DNA of 64,000 bases from Amanita rubescens. Lineage: Eukaryota; Basidiomycota; Agaricomycetes; Agaricales; Amanitaceae. Shown here piece by piece: positions 11,945 to 22,615 of the stretch (its first letter is position 1; every line of letters starts with the position of its first letter). A model generated the notes under the pieces. It did no database searches and had not been told where the DNA came from. It saw only the letters and a program-made list of their open reading frames with translations. The DNA is taken from positions 310,001-374,000 of the forward strand of contig WION01000022.1 in the NCBI GenBank assembly GCA_015039365.1, in the 5' to 3' direction. The position numbers and the translations under genes were made by a program.

Positions 11945-12971
11945 ATGGAAGAGTCAAACTCCGCGCGAGGCAGCAGTGGCGTCTACGATGCGACTTACGG
12001 CAACTCACCCAATTCAGCGTCAAACGCATCCTTGAGAGGTGACTCTATACTTTCCGTGGCATCCACGTTGAAAACCAACCCAGTATAATAGGACACGCTG
12101 TTGCTCCTGGTTTTACAACTCCTCCAGGCGCACACACTGGCGTCGACGCTGCTAAACCAACTCCCGCGATGGACTATCGCGCGAATTCAGATCCATTTCC
12201 TCTCCCTGCACGACCGCCCACACCGTTGTACAAGAGGAAATGGTTCATCATATCTCAAATTATCCTCGGGGCAATTGGCTTCGCGATGATATTTATCTTG
12301 CTTTGGCCAGTCGTTCGTGCCGTTGTACAACTGGTCGTCAACAGAACCACGCTGGATATTCAGTTCGCAACAGTCTCGAATGCTACAAACAATTCGTGAG
12401 TTTCATATTTATTGCATACAATGTGAGGTAATCCATACTATGCGCTTCAAGGTTTACCTTGAACCTGTTGGGAAATGTGCGCATACATGGCCAATTTTCT
12501 CCCTTCATAGATATTAACTAATATTAGGTTGCACATACCGGCGAAGTTCACTCCACAATTAAATTCACAGAGCCAATTAGCGTAGCATGGGTCTACAATG
12601 GAAGCACAACGCAGATCGGTTCTATGCGACTGAACGAACCCTTCAAGGCCAGACATGGCCGCGCACCGCTTGATCAGACTACGACGTTCAGCATCACAAA
12701 CGCGACTGGCTTTGCTCGCTTCTCTGAGTACCTGATAGCCTCGTCCGACTCGAATTTCACCTGGTTCCTACTATCACACAATTTGCACGTATATGCTGCG
12801 AGATTTCCTGTGGCTAGAAGGATCAAGTTCAAAAAGGAAACGACCTTGCATGGTTTGTCTATGCGTCCGTAATATTTTGTCGTCCCTCACATGATGTGTC
12901 AACCAGGATTGATCGGTTTTAATTCTATTGTCGGGGATTTGCAGCTTCCCAGTGATAATCCTGCCGGTTGA
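11945..12971 (+). pseudogene. DUF3712-type membrane protein, prematurely stopped
   Basis: Five exons (11945-12038, 12092-12395, 12452-12476, 12528-12852, 12907-12971) read in one frame for 270 residues. There is a short Ser/Asn-rich N-terminus, one transmembrane helix around IISQIILGAIGFAMIFILLW, then an extracytoplasmic region with the pattern of the fungal DUF3712 family: LDIQ.ATVSN, FTLNLLGNV, HTGEVHSTIKF, ARFSEYLIA, FTWFL, FPVARRIKF, and VGDLQLPSDNPAG. There TGA replaces the expected Gly codon, and family-like sequence (FIAVTELTN) continues in frame past the stop to about 13015 before being cut off where an array-1 fragment begins. So both a nonsense change and a truncation are present. 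Exon 3 is only 25 nt. Confidence 0.72.
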
Positions 12972-13228
12972 ATCGATTTCATAGCCGTCACTGAATTGAC
13001 TAATCGCAGGTAAGTTTTAGATACAATGAGTTCTTTCATTGTGACGGGCAAACCCTGCAACCTAACGATTTCTATTCACGCTGTGGTACACGAGCTGATA
13101 TCTATAAATACGTCTGTACGTAGTTACTGAAGCAAAAAAAAATCATCCAGGTTTTTTTTTGCCCTACTCCCATAAAACCCTTCACCTACCTCACCTTCTC
13201 TCTTCTTTATGACTTATGACTTACCTGT

Positions 13229-13680
13229 TCACGCCTTCTCGAATACATACAAATACGTTGATTGCCTTAACTCGTCACGCTCTCTGCATCTACTTTTACC
13301 ACTTTTTCATAATTGAATAACACCCTTCCACCTGGTCTGGCGTCAGACGAATGTCCACTGTGGACGTTGGGTCCCTTGTGAGACACAAAAGCTTTGAGGG
13401 TATACTGCACAGAAACGGTTGTAGTTCCCTGTTCTGTTGTGTTGCACTTGACGCAGAGGAGGATTGAGCAACATCTTCTCCTTCAGGACGATTGAATAGC
13501 CAATCGTGGTTTTGTCGATGATCGATCTGGATTCTGGACGCGCTTGGCCGGACACCAGCTTGAAAAGCGGGCGGATCGGAGGAGGATGGAACAGGGTGAG
13601 ATAGAACACCAAGTGTAGACGTTGGCAGCGGCGGATATGGAAGAGGAGAGGTAGATTGCGGAATGGCAACGTAACTATGC
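13229..13680 (-). pseudogene. Broken UBP14 3' fragment, copy 1
   Basis: Nucleotide-level match to the intact hydrolase gene at 19320-22205. It starts with the last exon (the segment before FEKA-stop), then jumps at about 13500 to a part corresponding to about 20690-20870 of the intact gene, so roughly 1 kb is missing inside. No usable frame. It was copied along with F-box gene C as part of the array unit. Confidence 0.8.
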
Positions 13681-13894
13681 AATCATGGTGACCTAGAATA
13701 TCCAATTTTACTTGTCCATTGTGTTTGCCCGCTTTCACAGTCTTACCTTCGATGGGACCGACGATTCGATCGACTATAAGGGGGATTCGGCGATCGGCCG
13801 ACTCGGGACTCCCCGGAGGAATGTTGCGGGCGTCGGCCGTCGGACATCACCGAGATATTTCTCTGTTCAGAAAGTAATTTTCATGCCGCGTATC

Positions 13895-13985
13895 AACGTC
13901 TCTTAAAATCCATGCTCACGCGTCGTTATAGAGCATATGCAGAGTAGAGATGCGACCCAAGCATGGAACGGCTTACTAGAAGCAG
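13895..13985 (+). repeat. Array 1 upstream repeat, copy 2
   Basis: Same block as at 7835, here about 300-400 nt before F-box gene C. Confidence 0.75.
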
Positions 13986-14287
13986 CAGCAGAAGAGCTTG
14001 TGCACTCGCGGTACGCAGTTCTCTCGCGAAGGATTCTTCCTTGGATTCTGCGAATGTTCTTGCTTCGTGGACGATGGGATCCGGAGCAGCACAGGATTCT
14101 CTGATCAGATTGGATGGTGAATCATTAATCATAATGTTGTTGGCTCTGTGGAATGTGAATGTGATCGAGATTCGTTCTAGTACCGCTCGATCCCTCCAGC
14201 TTGAAATAGGGTCCAGTTCGTACAGCGCGGAACCTCAGATCTACAATGAGACAAAAATCTGAGACCTCCAGCTCTTTCTCGATAGCC

Positions 14288-15983
14288 ATGAGATCCTGGC
14301 GTATTGGCAAGCGCGCCATCCCGCAGTCTCCCTTGGCCGAATTTCCACTTGAGCTGCTAGAACAGATTTTCGCTCACGCACGTTTGCTTCATTTAACTTA
14401 CTCCTATCAGTCTTTTCTGAATCGGGTTGCAGTTCACAAGGAACCCCGATTCGACTTTTGAACACCTGAAATCTTTTCGTCTGGTTTGCAGAAGCTTCGA
14501 CCAAGCTGCGCGACGCAGAGTCTTGTCCCGTGTCCGCTTATTCGGCAATGTCGATAATCCAATGTCAAATATGCTTCAACTCCATTCTATACTCTCTTCC
14601 AACTCAAACGGTCATCTAGACGCTACAACGACACTTGTTATGGGCGATTGGAAATGGAGATACAGCAAACAGCTATTCATGTCCTTCAGGCATATGCGCA
14701 TTCGCGGCGTATCAAAGGTTATTGGAATCCTCTGGAATTCTACGTTTGTTCTGTTGTGGTATTTTTTTATGATCCTTTGCGCTCCGCATTTAGTTGTTTT
14801 GTTCATACACGATTCGGTCGCTCGTTTGTGCACAAGATATTGCCTATCACACGCCCCGGTGCTCAATATGCCTTGTGTCCGTCGCGTCATGTGGGTTGGC
14901 TGACACGATTCCGAACTAAACTGACGATCCCACAGATGGAAAGGAGATTGGGATGCTCCAAATTGGATAACGTCTAATACACTCAGGCTGCTGCTACAGT
15001 TTCACCAGCTGTCCGAACTGGTGCTTCTGATCGACTACCACCAAGGTCTGAGCCACATCTTCAGATGCCTCTCCAAATTGCACAATTTACGCAGGTTGAG
15101 GGTTGAAATTCTCGATCTGTGGTATCGCAATGGGCCCAATCCTCTTAATGACTTGGGAAAAGTTATAGGAGCAAATCTTAATCTTACTCACCTCGAGCTA
15201 TTTCTACACGGATGCACTCGAGTGAGCTGCTCTGCGATCTTTGGCCATGTACCTGCCGGTAGTCCTTTGAAGCTGGAACACCTCAGCATATCTGATAGTT
15301 TTTCCAATGTCAAGGCGATTATCCCTCATATACGTTTCTTGACCTCCATCAATTTTTACGCATGCTACGATCGAATACTTCCGGTATTGCAATCTGAACG
15401 TATATTCCCGCCGTTCATCCAAGCCTCGAATATTGATAATAATTTGCTTGACTATCTTGGATGCCATCCGCACATTGTCAGTCTTTTTACCCACGATTTT
15501 TACGTAGCGGGCGCTGGGACGACAATACTAGGAATCATGGCTCGACATTCTGAAAGCTTAAAATATTTCAGCACTACTTCCATGGACTTCTTTCGCTCTC
15601 TACGATCTGCCCAGAATGAACTTTTGTTGCGGCAGTGCAAGAAACTCAACCAACTCAGGCTCGTGCCTCAGCATGAAGGTCACTGTAGTTTCCTATTTCG
15701 CGATGCGGGCACAATGCCACGGGAGATGGTGAGTGAACAATCGTTGGAATAAGTATCAATGGTACTAAGGATGCTCCTGTAGGTCAAGACTTTGCCAATT
15801 ATTGCTCGTTTGCCGAGGTCATTGACACTGGTGGTCACTGATCTGACAGTGTTCAAAGCATGTGTTGAACATTGCAGTCGGTCACAGGATCCTCTGATCC
15901 GTGACCTGGCCGGGCGTATTGTGTGCGGGGAGCCTCAGCTACTATGGACTGGAAGGTGGCATAGTTGTTGCAACCTCATCTAA
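14288..15983 (+). CDS. F-box-like protein C (array 1)
   Basis: Exons 14288-14377, 14433-14890, 14936-15728 and 15783-15983; 513 residues. F-box-like start LAEFPLELLEQIFAH, then FEHLKSFRLVCRSF; the long third exon carries the leucine-rich strands (LHNLRRLRVEI, LTHLELF, LKLEHLSI). Intron 1 uses the same GC..AG boundary as genes B and D; intron 2 has GTGGGT in place of the GTGAGT of its paralogues. An in-frame upstream ATG at 14246 would add 14 residues. Expected role: substrate adaptor of an SCF ubiquitin ligase, inferred from family only. Confidence 0.8.
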
Positions 15984-16144
15984 TCTGAATGCCGAAAACT
16001 GTAAAAGTCTAACTTCAGAGCAGAAGACGCAGTAGGTTGCCAGTTACAGTAGCTGTTGTGCGGTACTCCAGGGTATTTCGTCTAGTATAACTATGAGGCC
16101 ACAAGCCAATCGATGATTCCAATCGTTTTTCTCGAGCTTGACTC

Positions 16145-16540
16145 TTTGGGTCTGCCACGCGTCCCCATCGCCACCAAGCGCAATCCCAAGCCACTTATTG
16201 TCCTCCCTGATGCGCTTTAAAAGATGCGCAAAGAACCCCTCCGCGTCTTGTTGACGCATTGTGGGGATTTCGTTGTGGTTTTTGCCGATGGTCTATCTGG
16301 ACGCGCTTGGCCGGATTCAGGCCTGAAATGCGGTGTTGGGGATAGGTGAGATAGATCATCGGTTAAGGGAAAGGTTTCAGCGGCGAGAATATCCAATTTT
16401 ACTTGTTCTGTTTGCCTGCCTTCGCGCCTGACATTCGATCGACTCCTATTTCGGGCAAAGGGGTCCGGTCTCTCTCCTACCGTTGCAGGCGGGACTGTTT
16501 GGACCTGGCATTGAGAGCAATCATGCAGGTAAGGCAGTAC
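16145..16540 (-). pseudogene. Broken UBP14 fragment, copy 2
   Basis: Matches the part of the intact hydrolase corresponding to about 20560-20860, including the region coding for the QQDAEEFFAHLL box (here MRQQDAEGFFAHLLKR on the minus strand). It is then increasingly scrambled. No start, catalytic Cys box or His box. It lies between F-box genes C and D, as copy 1 lies before C. Confidence 0.75.
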
Positions 16541-16666
16541 CGCAATATGTGATAGTTCAGTGTTCACGACGAGACAATTCAGTCAGCGATCAGCCGACTC
16601 GGGATTTCGTGGGGGCGCAAAGGGCGGGATATTTGTCTTTGTTAGGATAGTTTTCATCACATTCAA

Positions 16667-16757
16667 CGCCTCTCAAAATCCATGCGCACGCGTCGTCATA
16701 GAGCATATACAGAGTAGAGAAGCGACCCAAGCATGGAACGGCTTAGAAGCGGCAGCA
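16667..16757 (+). repeat. Array 1 upstream repeat, copy 3
   Basis: Third copy of the block seen at 7835 and 13895, about 260-350 nt before F-box gene D. Confidence 0.75.
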
Positions 16758-17018
16758 AAATAGCTTGTGCGCTCGCGGTACGCAGTTCTCTCGCGAAGGA
16801 TTCTTCCTTGAATGTTCTGGCTTGGTGGAAACTGTTCGTGAGATTGGAGATTGGATGGCGAATCATACATGACTTGCTTGCTTACGGATAGGAAAGTGAT
16901 AATGTTCAAATTGGCTCTGTGGAATGTCGAAATAGGGTCCCGTACAGGCGCAAGAGGCGTGGAACCTCAGATTTACATGAGACAAAAATCTGAGACCTCC
17001 AGCTCTTTCTTGATAGCC

Positions 17019-18761
17019 ATGAGATTCTGGCGTATTGGCAAGCGCGCCATCCCGCAGCCTCCCTCGGCCGAATTTCCACTTGAGTTGCTAGAGCAGATTT
17101 TCGCTCACGCACGTTTGCTCCATTTAACCTACTCCTATCAGTCTTTTCTGAACCGGGTTGCAGTTCGCAAGGAACCCTGATACGACTTTTGAACAGCTGA
17201 AATCTTTTCGTCTGGTTTGCAGAAGTTTCGACCAAGCTGCACGACGCAGAGTCATGTCCCGTGTCCGCTTATTCGGCAATGGCGACAACCCAATGTCCAA
17301 TATGCTTCAACTCCATGCTATACTCTCCTCCAACTTAAACGGTCATCTAGATGCTACAACAACGCTTGTGATGGGCGATTGGAAATGGAGATACGGCGAA
17401 CTTAAACTATTCGTGTCCTTCAGGGAAATGCGCAATTTCGCTTATCCGAAGGTTCCTGGAATCCTTTCGAATTCTACAATTATTCCATTGGCGTACCTTT
17501 TTGTGATGCTTTGCGCTCCGCATTTATTTGTTTTGGGCATCCACGATTTGGTTGCGCTTTTGTGCACAAGATATCGCCTGTCGCACCCTTCGGTACTCAA
17601 TATGCCTCGTGTTCGTCGTGTCATGTGAGTTGACTGACGCGATTCTGAAACTTAACTGACGAGCCCACAGATGGAAAGCAGATTGGGATGCTCCGAATTG
17701 GATAACGTCTAATACAGTCAAGCTGCTCCTAGAGTTTCACCAGCTGTCCGAGCTAGTGCTTCTGGCCGACTACGGCCAGGATCTGGGCTACATCTTCAAA
17801 TGCCTCTCCAAATTGCACAATTTACGCAAGCTGAGTGTCGAAATTCTCAATTCGTTCAACTGGTATAGTAATCGGCCCAATCCTCTTAATGACTTGGGAA
17901 AAGTTATAGGAGCGAATCTTAATCTTACTCACTTCGAGCTATTTCTACACGAACACACTCAAGTGAGCTGCTCTGCGATCTTTGGCCATGTACCTGCAGG
18001 AAGTCCTTTGAAGCTGGAACACCTCAGTATATCTGATAATTTCTCCAATGTCGAGGCGATTGTCCCTCATATACGTTTCCTGAACTCCATCAATTTTTAC
18101 GCACGCTACAATCAAATACTTCCAGTACTACATTCTGAGCGTATATTCCCGCCATTCATCCAAGCATCGGAAATTCATAATAATTTGGTTGACTATCTCA
18201 GAGGCCATCCGCACATTGTCAGCCTTTCCACCAACGACGATTACAACAAGGCCACTGGGACAACGATACTAGAAATCATGGCTCAACATTCTGAAAGCTT
18301 AAAATATTTCAGCACTACTTCCCTGGGATTCCGATTATGTGTAATAGAATCTTTCCAGAATAGACTTTTGTTGCAGCAGTGTACGAACCTCGACCAACTC
18401 ACGCTCGTACCTCGCCACCATTGCGATCTTTTATGGAACATCGTGAGTGAACAATCGCCGGAATGAGTATCGATGATTTCTGGTGGTACTAAGGATGTCA
18501 TAGGCCGCGACCTTGTCAATTATTGCCCGTTTTCCAAGTTCCTTAACGCTGGTGGTCTCCGGTCTGGCACAGTTCAAAGCATTTGTTAAACATTGCCATC
18601 AGTCACAGTACCCTCTGATCCATGACCTGGCTAGGCGTATTGTGTACGGGGGACCTGCACGAAAGTGGCGGGAAGGTTATTGTAGCGAGTACACACCTAA
18701 TGTGAGTGCTGACGCTGCCGAAGACTGTACAAGTCTAACTTTAGAGCAGAGGGCGCAGTAA
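17019..18761 (+). CDS. F-box-like protein D (array 1)
   Basis: Exons 17019-17108, 17164-17624, 17671-18442 and 18504-18761; 526 residues. Closest to gene C. Same layout: AEFPLELLEQIFAH in exon 1, FEQLKSFRLVCRSFDQAARRRV at the start of exon 2, leucine-rich strands in exon 3. Intron 1 again starts GC. The C-terminus is about 20 residues longer than in B and C because the stop codon is displaced. An upstream in-frame ATG at 16977 is possible. A homeodomain relic follows, then the intact UBP14 gene in the opposite direction, making this the array copy still attached to the original neighbour. Confidence 0.8.
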
Positions 18762-18839
18762 GTTTCCAGTGACGGTAGCTGTTGTGCGGTACTCCAGAGT
18801 ATTTCGTCTAGTATAACTAGTATGAAATCACAAGCCAAT

Positions 18840-19200
18840 CTATGACCCCAATCGTTGTTCACCTAGTGTCCTGGCCATTAGACAGTTTAGACAGTTGTGA
18901 CGCGCCTCGCCTGCTCTCAAGGTCATCCCGCCAGCTTGACGCGCAGAATCATTGGCACCAGGAAACCACAGACGACAGTTTACATCGTAAGCGCGGGGAT
19001 GATCGTTTTAGCATCGGCCGTCTATTTGGCACCCATAGTTGTTCAATTGGTCGGATCGCGCCGTGCTTCAGCTGTTTCAGCTGCCGTCAAAAGTGAATAT
19101 TTGGTGCTACAGAAGGAACACGACGGCCAGGAAGCTCCGAGTCCATCCTACTCGAGAGCCTTTGAGTTTGCCTCCGCCGAACGCTGTGACTAGAATCATC
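18840..19200 (+). pseudogene. Broken homeodomain gene copy 2
   Basis: Shifting frames recover SRRASAVSAAVK (compare SRRAWALARGL) and NIWCYRRNTTARK (compare NNWWYRKKTAARK) near 19050-19130. It is closely similar in DNA to the relic at 10200-10540, so the two decayed copies share a more recent ancestor with each other than with the intact gene. No continuous coding frame. Confidence 0.7.
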
Positions 19201-19319
19201 TGCCTCCAGCGCAATGCAAGAAGGAACTTGTGTCACAATGCACACGAATCCTGAGACTTGAATGTTACAATACATGGACAGTGATTTTCCTTATTCTCTC
19301 CTTTTTATGACGCACCCAT

Positions 19320-22205
19320 TCACGCCTTCTCGAACACATACAAATACGCCAATTGCTTCAGCTCGTTCACGCTCTCCGCGTCTGCTTTTACCACCTTTTC
19401 GTCATTGAATAACACCCATCCACCTGGTCCGGCGTCAGATGGAGGGACCCTGACATGCGCAACGTAATGTCCACTATGGACGCTGGGTCCCTTGTGAGAC
19501 ACAAACGCTTTGAGGGCATATCGCACAGGGACGGTTGTAGTTCCCCCGGTCTGTTGCGTCGTGTTGCTTGGCGCAGAGGAAGATTGAGCAACATTTTCTT
19601 CCCCTGTAACGTCTGGATGGTTGAACAGCCAATCTACAGCACGCTCCGCGTTATTGTCCTATCGTTTGTCACTCGTTAGCACCTGGAATCTCCGCAGAAC
19701 ACCGCGGACTCACGGTTTCCCGCAAGGCTATTTTAGCCTGGCCGACTGTGAACCCCATATCGGTCAACATAGCCACCATCTCCAGCGATGGCTCCGATGT
19801 CACTCCAGTAGGCTGTTGCACCTCTGCGGATTGTGGGACGTCGATGTCTAATCACGTCGTAAGCGTTCCAATCACCCGAAGAGAGAAGGTTCGGCCAGAA
19901 CACACCTGGATCATCCATGTGCGAAAATATCCACTCCATAGCCGACTCTGCGTCGCTGTTACCTGTTGCCCTCAGAGCCTTTTCGCAACGAACACGAGGG
20001 AATCCCATCATCTCCAACTGTGACACTAGTTCCTCATTAACGGGTGGTAACCCACTTGTCCCACCTCCCTCCGTGTCGTCCGGCAACTCAACTTCACCGG
20101 ATTGAAGTCCACTTCCAACGTGCTTCTGTTCGAAGACGAGCGTATCGTTCTCAGGAAGTATAACCGGGATGTCTGCCCGTCCCAGATCAACCCCAGTGAA
20201 AGAGAGTAAGAATAGCGTCGTGCGACTCACCCAACTTGGTCGGAACCCAATTTACCAACTTGAATTTCTTGACGTGGACGACGAGCACCTCAGGGAAGGA
20301 TGCAAACCGGCTGCCCTTGGTTGCAATGACTTGAGTATTCTCAACAGGACAAGTATAATGGAGCGCCTCGGCTGAGAGGAACGAGTCGATACAGGATGTG
20401 AGCTTGACAGGCTTGTATTTAGTCTTCTTCTCTCCTTCGCTGAGGATCTCCTCTTCCTCACCAGTGACTTGGACACTCAACGTGTCCATCGCGTCGACGC
20501 GATAGCTGACCTTCTTACAAGACTGGCACTGCAACCTTTGTTCCATCCCATACTTGAACACGCGCGTCGCGTCCCCATCACCACCAAGCGCAATCCCAAG
20601 CCGCTTATTATCCTCCCTGATGCGCTTTAAAAGATGCGCAAAGAATTCTTCCGCGTCTTGTTGACGCATCGTGGAGAATTCGTTGTGGTTTTTGCCGATG
20701 ATCGATCTGAACGCGTTTGGCCGGATACCGGCCTGAAATTCGGGCTGGTGTCCCGGATCGGAGGAGGGCGGAACAGGGTGAGACAGAACATCGGGTGTAG
20801 ACGTTGAGGAAAATGCTTCAGCGGCGGATATGCTAGTTTTGGGAAGAGGAGGGGTAGATTGCGGAATGGCATACCGCCCGCTGAGGAGACCGTCTGCTAT
20901 TTTTTGTATTTGGCATTCGAGGCAGTCTGCGGGAAGAAGCACTCTGCATTCTTGGGCGTGAGTGGGGTCCGGTTGGAAGTAGCGTTGCTGGAAGGTCGGG
21001 AGAGAAAAGACGGTTTGGAGGATCGATGCGATATAGCAGCTGTTACCCAGATTGGAGAGACCAGTCAGGCCTGGTCCGCAGACGGGCTCAAGCGTTTCTC
21101 CAGAATTGGAAGTGAGAGAAAAATCGTATTGGAGGTTATGTTCGATGTCCTGGCAAAGTGTTAGCCAATTGACGATTGTGACAAGGACAATCTTACGAGC
21201 TCAGTCATGGATTTCTCGGTTTTTGCCAATGATTTAATGTTAATTCCGAATGTTTTGAGGTGTGCTGCAATCTCTGTATCTCGTCTGGCATCGTTGCATG
21301 TGTAGCAGTAAATGTCTGGAGAAGTTGGTGAATATTACGTATGCCGCAGTAGTCCATAACGCACCTGCACCGCCTTCTGGTGTAATGGCACCTAGCTTGA
21401 CAGATACAGAGTGTTGTGAATCTGAATCTTGATAATGGGTCAAGGCGTGTCCACGGCCTTCTAAACCGCCGACTTGCTTGCGTCCGCAACCGAGGTTGCC
21501 GCACGTGAGACATAACCACAAGTTAGTTGTCAAATCACAAGAAGCGCAGTGCGCCAAGCCTGGGAGGAAGGCCCACATTAATCTATTCCAACATGAAGGA
21601 CTTGATGCCCACCTGACTCGGCAATCGGCCCCGTCGCAAACTGTTCGAGCAACAATGTATGCTCGCAGGGGATGATCTCTTCCACCCACGCTTTAATTTC
21701 AGACTGACGCGCAGAAGAATGGGAGGACATGCAAGCATCTACCAGTGACTTCACCTTGGTCGCGTTAGCCTTTCCAGTTATTCCAAAATGCGAAACTTAC
21801 CTTGGCATCGTTTGCGGCCTCCGGAGCGAGTACGCCCTCCACAGGATCACACATCCAACATTTGATGGTAGTCAAGAACTGATACTTTTCCTTCTCGGTT
21901 GGTTCTTCTTGAATTGCCAACTTGGCCATCTTGGCAGGTGGCCCATTCTCGTCTCGTCCGTTCCCGCTGGCTGTCTGCGGAGCTGGAATGCGTCGTACGT
22001 TGAGGGTAAATGGATGATCCGCCTTGTGAACGTGCATTTGAGCGTGTAGTCGCGGGCAAGCGCCATTGAAACAAGACAAGCAGAGGTCGACGCCTGTTGG
22101 CAGATCCTGGCTATCAAAACACTGAGTACATTCCTCCCTGTGCACCTGCTGTGATAACTTTGGGTGAGATAAAGTAGAGATGCGCGATATATGTGCGCAT
22201 TCCAT
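19320..22205 (-). CDS. UBP14: Ubiquitin carboxyl-terminal hydrolase, UBP14/USP5 type
   Basis: Eight exons on the minus strand: 22205-21801, 21754-21613, 21559-21365, 21315-21197, 21149-20231, 20172-19906, 19847-19714, 19658-19320; 839 residues, all junctions in frame. Domains in order: an N-terminal zinc-finger-like region (EECTQCFD), the ZnF-UBP domain (CASCDLTTNLWLC, HALTHYQDS, VSVKLG), the catalytic Cys box GLSNLGNSCYIASILQ, the QQDAEEFFAHLL box, two UBA domains inserted in the catalytic core (ELVSQLEMMGFPRVRCEKAL and EMVAMLTDMGFTVGQAKIAL), and the His box with HSGHYVAHV and GGWVLFNDEKV. By family knowledge this isopeptidase T disassembles free polyubiquitin chains and supplies monoubiquitin. 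Length and domain order are those of the full enzyme. Two broken 3' copies lie upstream at 13229 and 16145. Confidence 0.93.
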
Positions 22206-22287
22206 CTTGCGTTCGTGGCCGCTGCAGTGGTCCAAAGTCGCGCGTCCTGCCAATGATTATCTAATCAATCATCTCATCGCAAAACAC

Positions 22288-22296
22288 GTGCTCCAT
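22288..22296. repeat. Target-site duplication, left copy
   Basis: GTGCTCCAT directly abuts the left inverted terminus and recurs exactly at 30105-30113 after the right terminus. The related unoccupied site at 32411-32500 contains a single copy (GTGCTCCAC). Confidence 0.88.
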
Positions 22297-22394
22297 CAGA
22301 CTCCTTCCCAGTCTCGTCTGGAGGTTGGACGTCTTGACGATGTTTATGTAAGACTACGCTCCAGAGAGACTGGCACAAAACATTCGTCAACAAA
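22297..22394 (+). repeat. Left terminal inverted repeat, 98 bp
   Basis: Identical, reversed and complemented, to 30007-30104. Starts CAGACTCCTTCCCAGTC. The two sides diverge immediately inside this block, although a short TTATGTAAATG motif is shared a little further in. Confidence 0.92.
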
Positions 22395-22615
22395 AGCTCG
22401 GAGACGTTACGAGCTGTGACCTGTAGCTTATGTAAATGATAATCGAGCGGACTTCAAATCGTTTGGCTGTGCCGCGCGCCTGAAGACCAGCCTCGTGTAT
22501 GGCACGTAATCCCCTCCACCACCGCTGACCGGCTTCACTCAAGGTGAGTTGCAAAGTAATTGTACGGTATACTAACATGTTCTGACGCACTTTTTAGGTC
22601 TTTTTCTGCGCTCTC

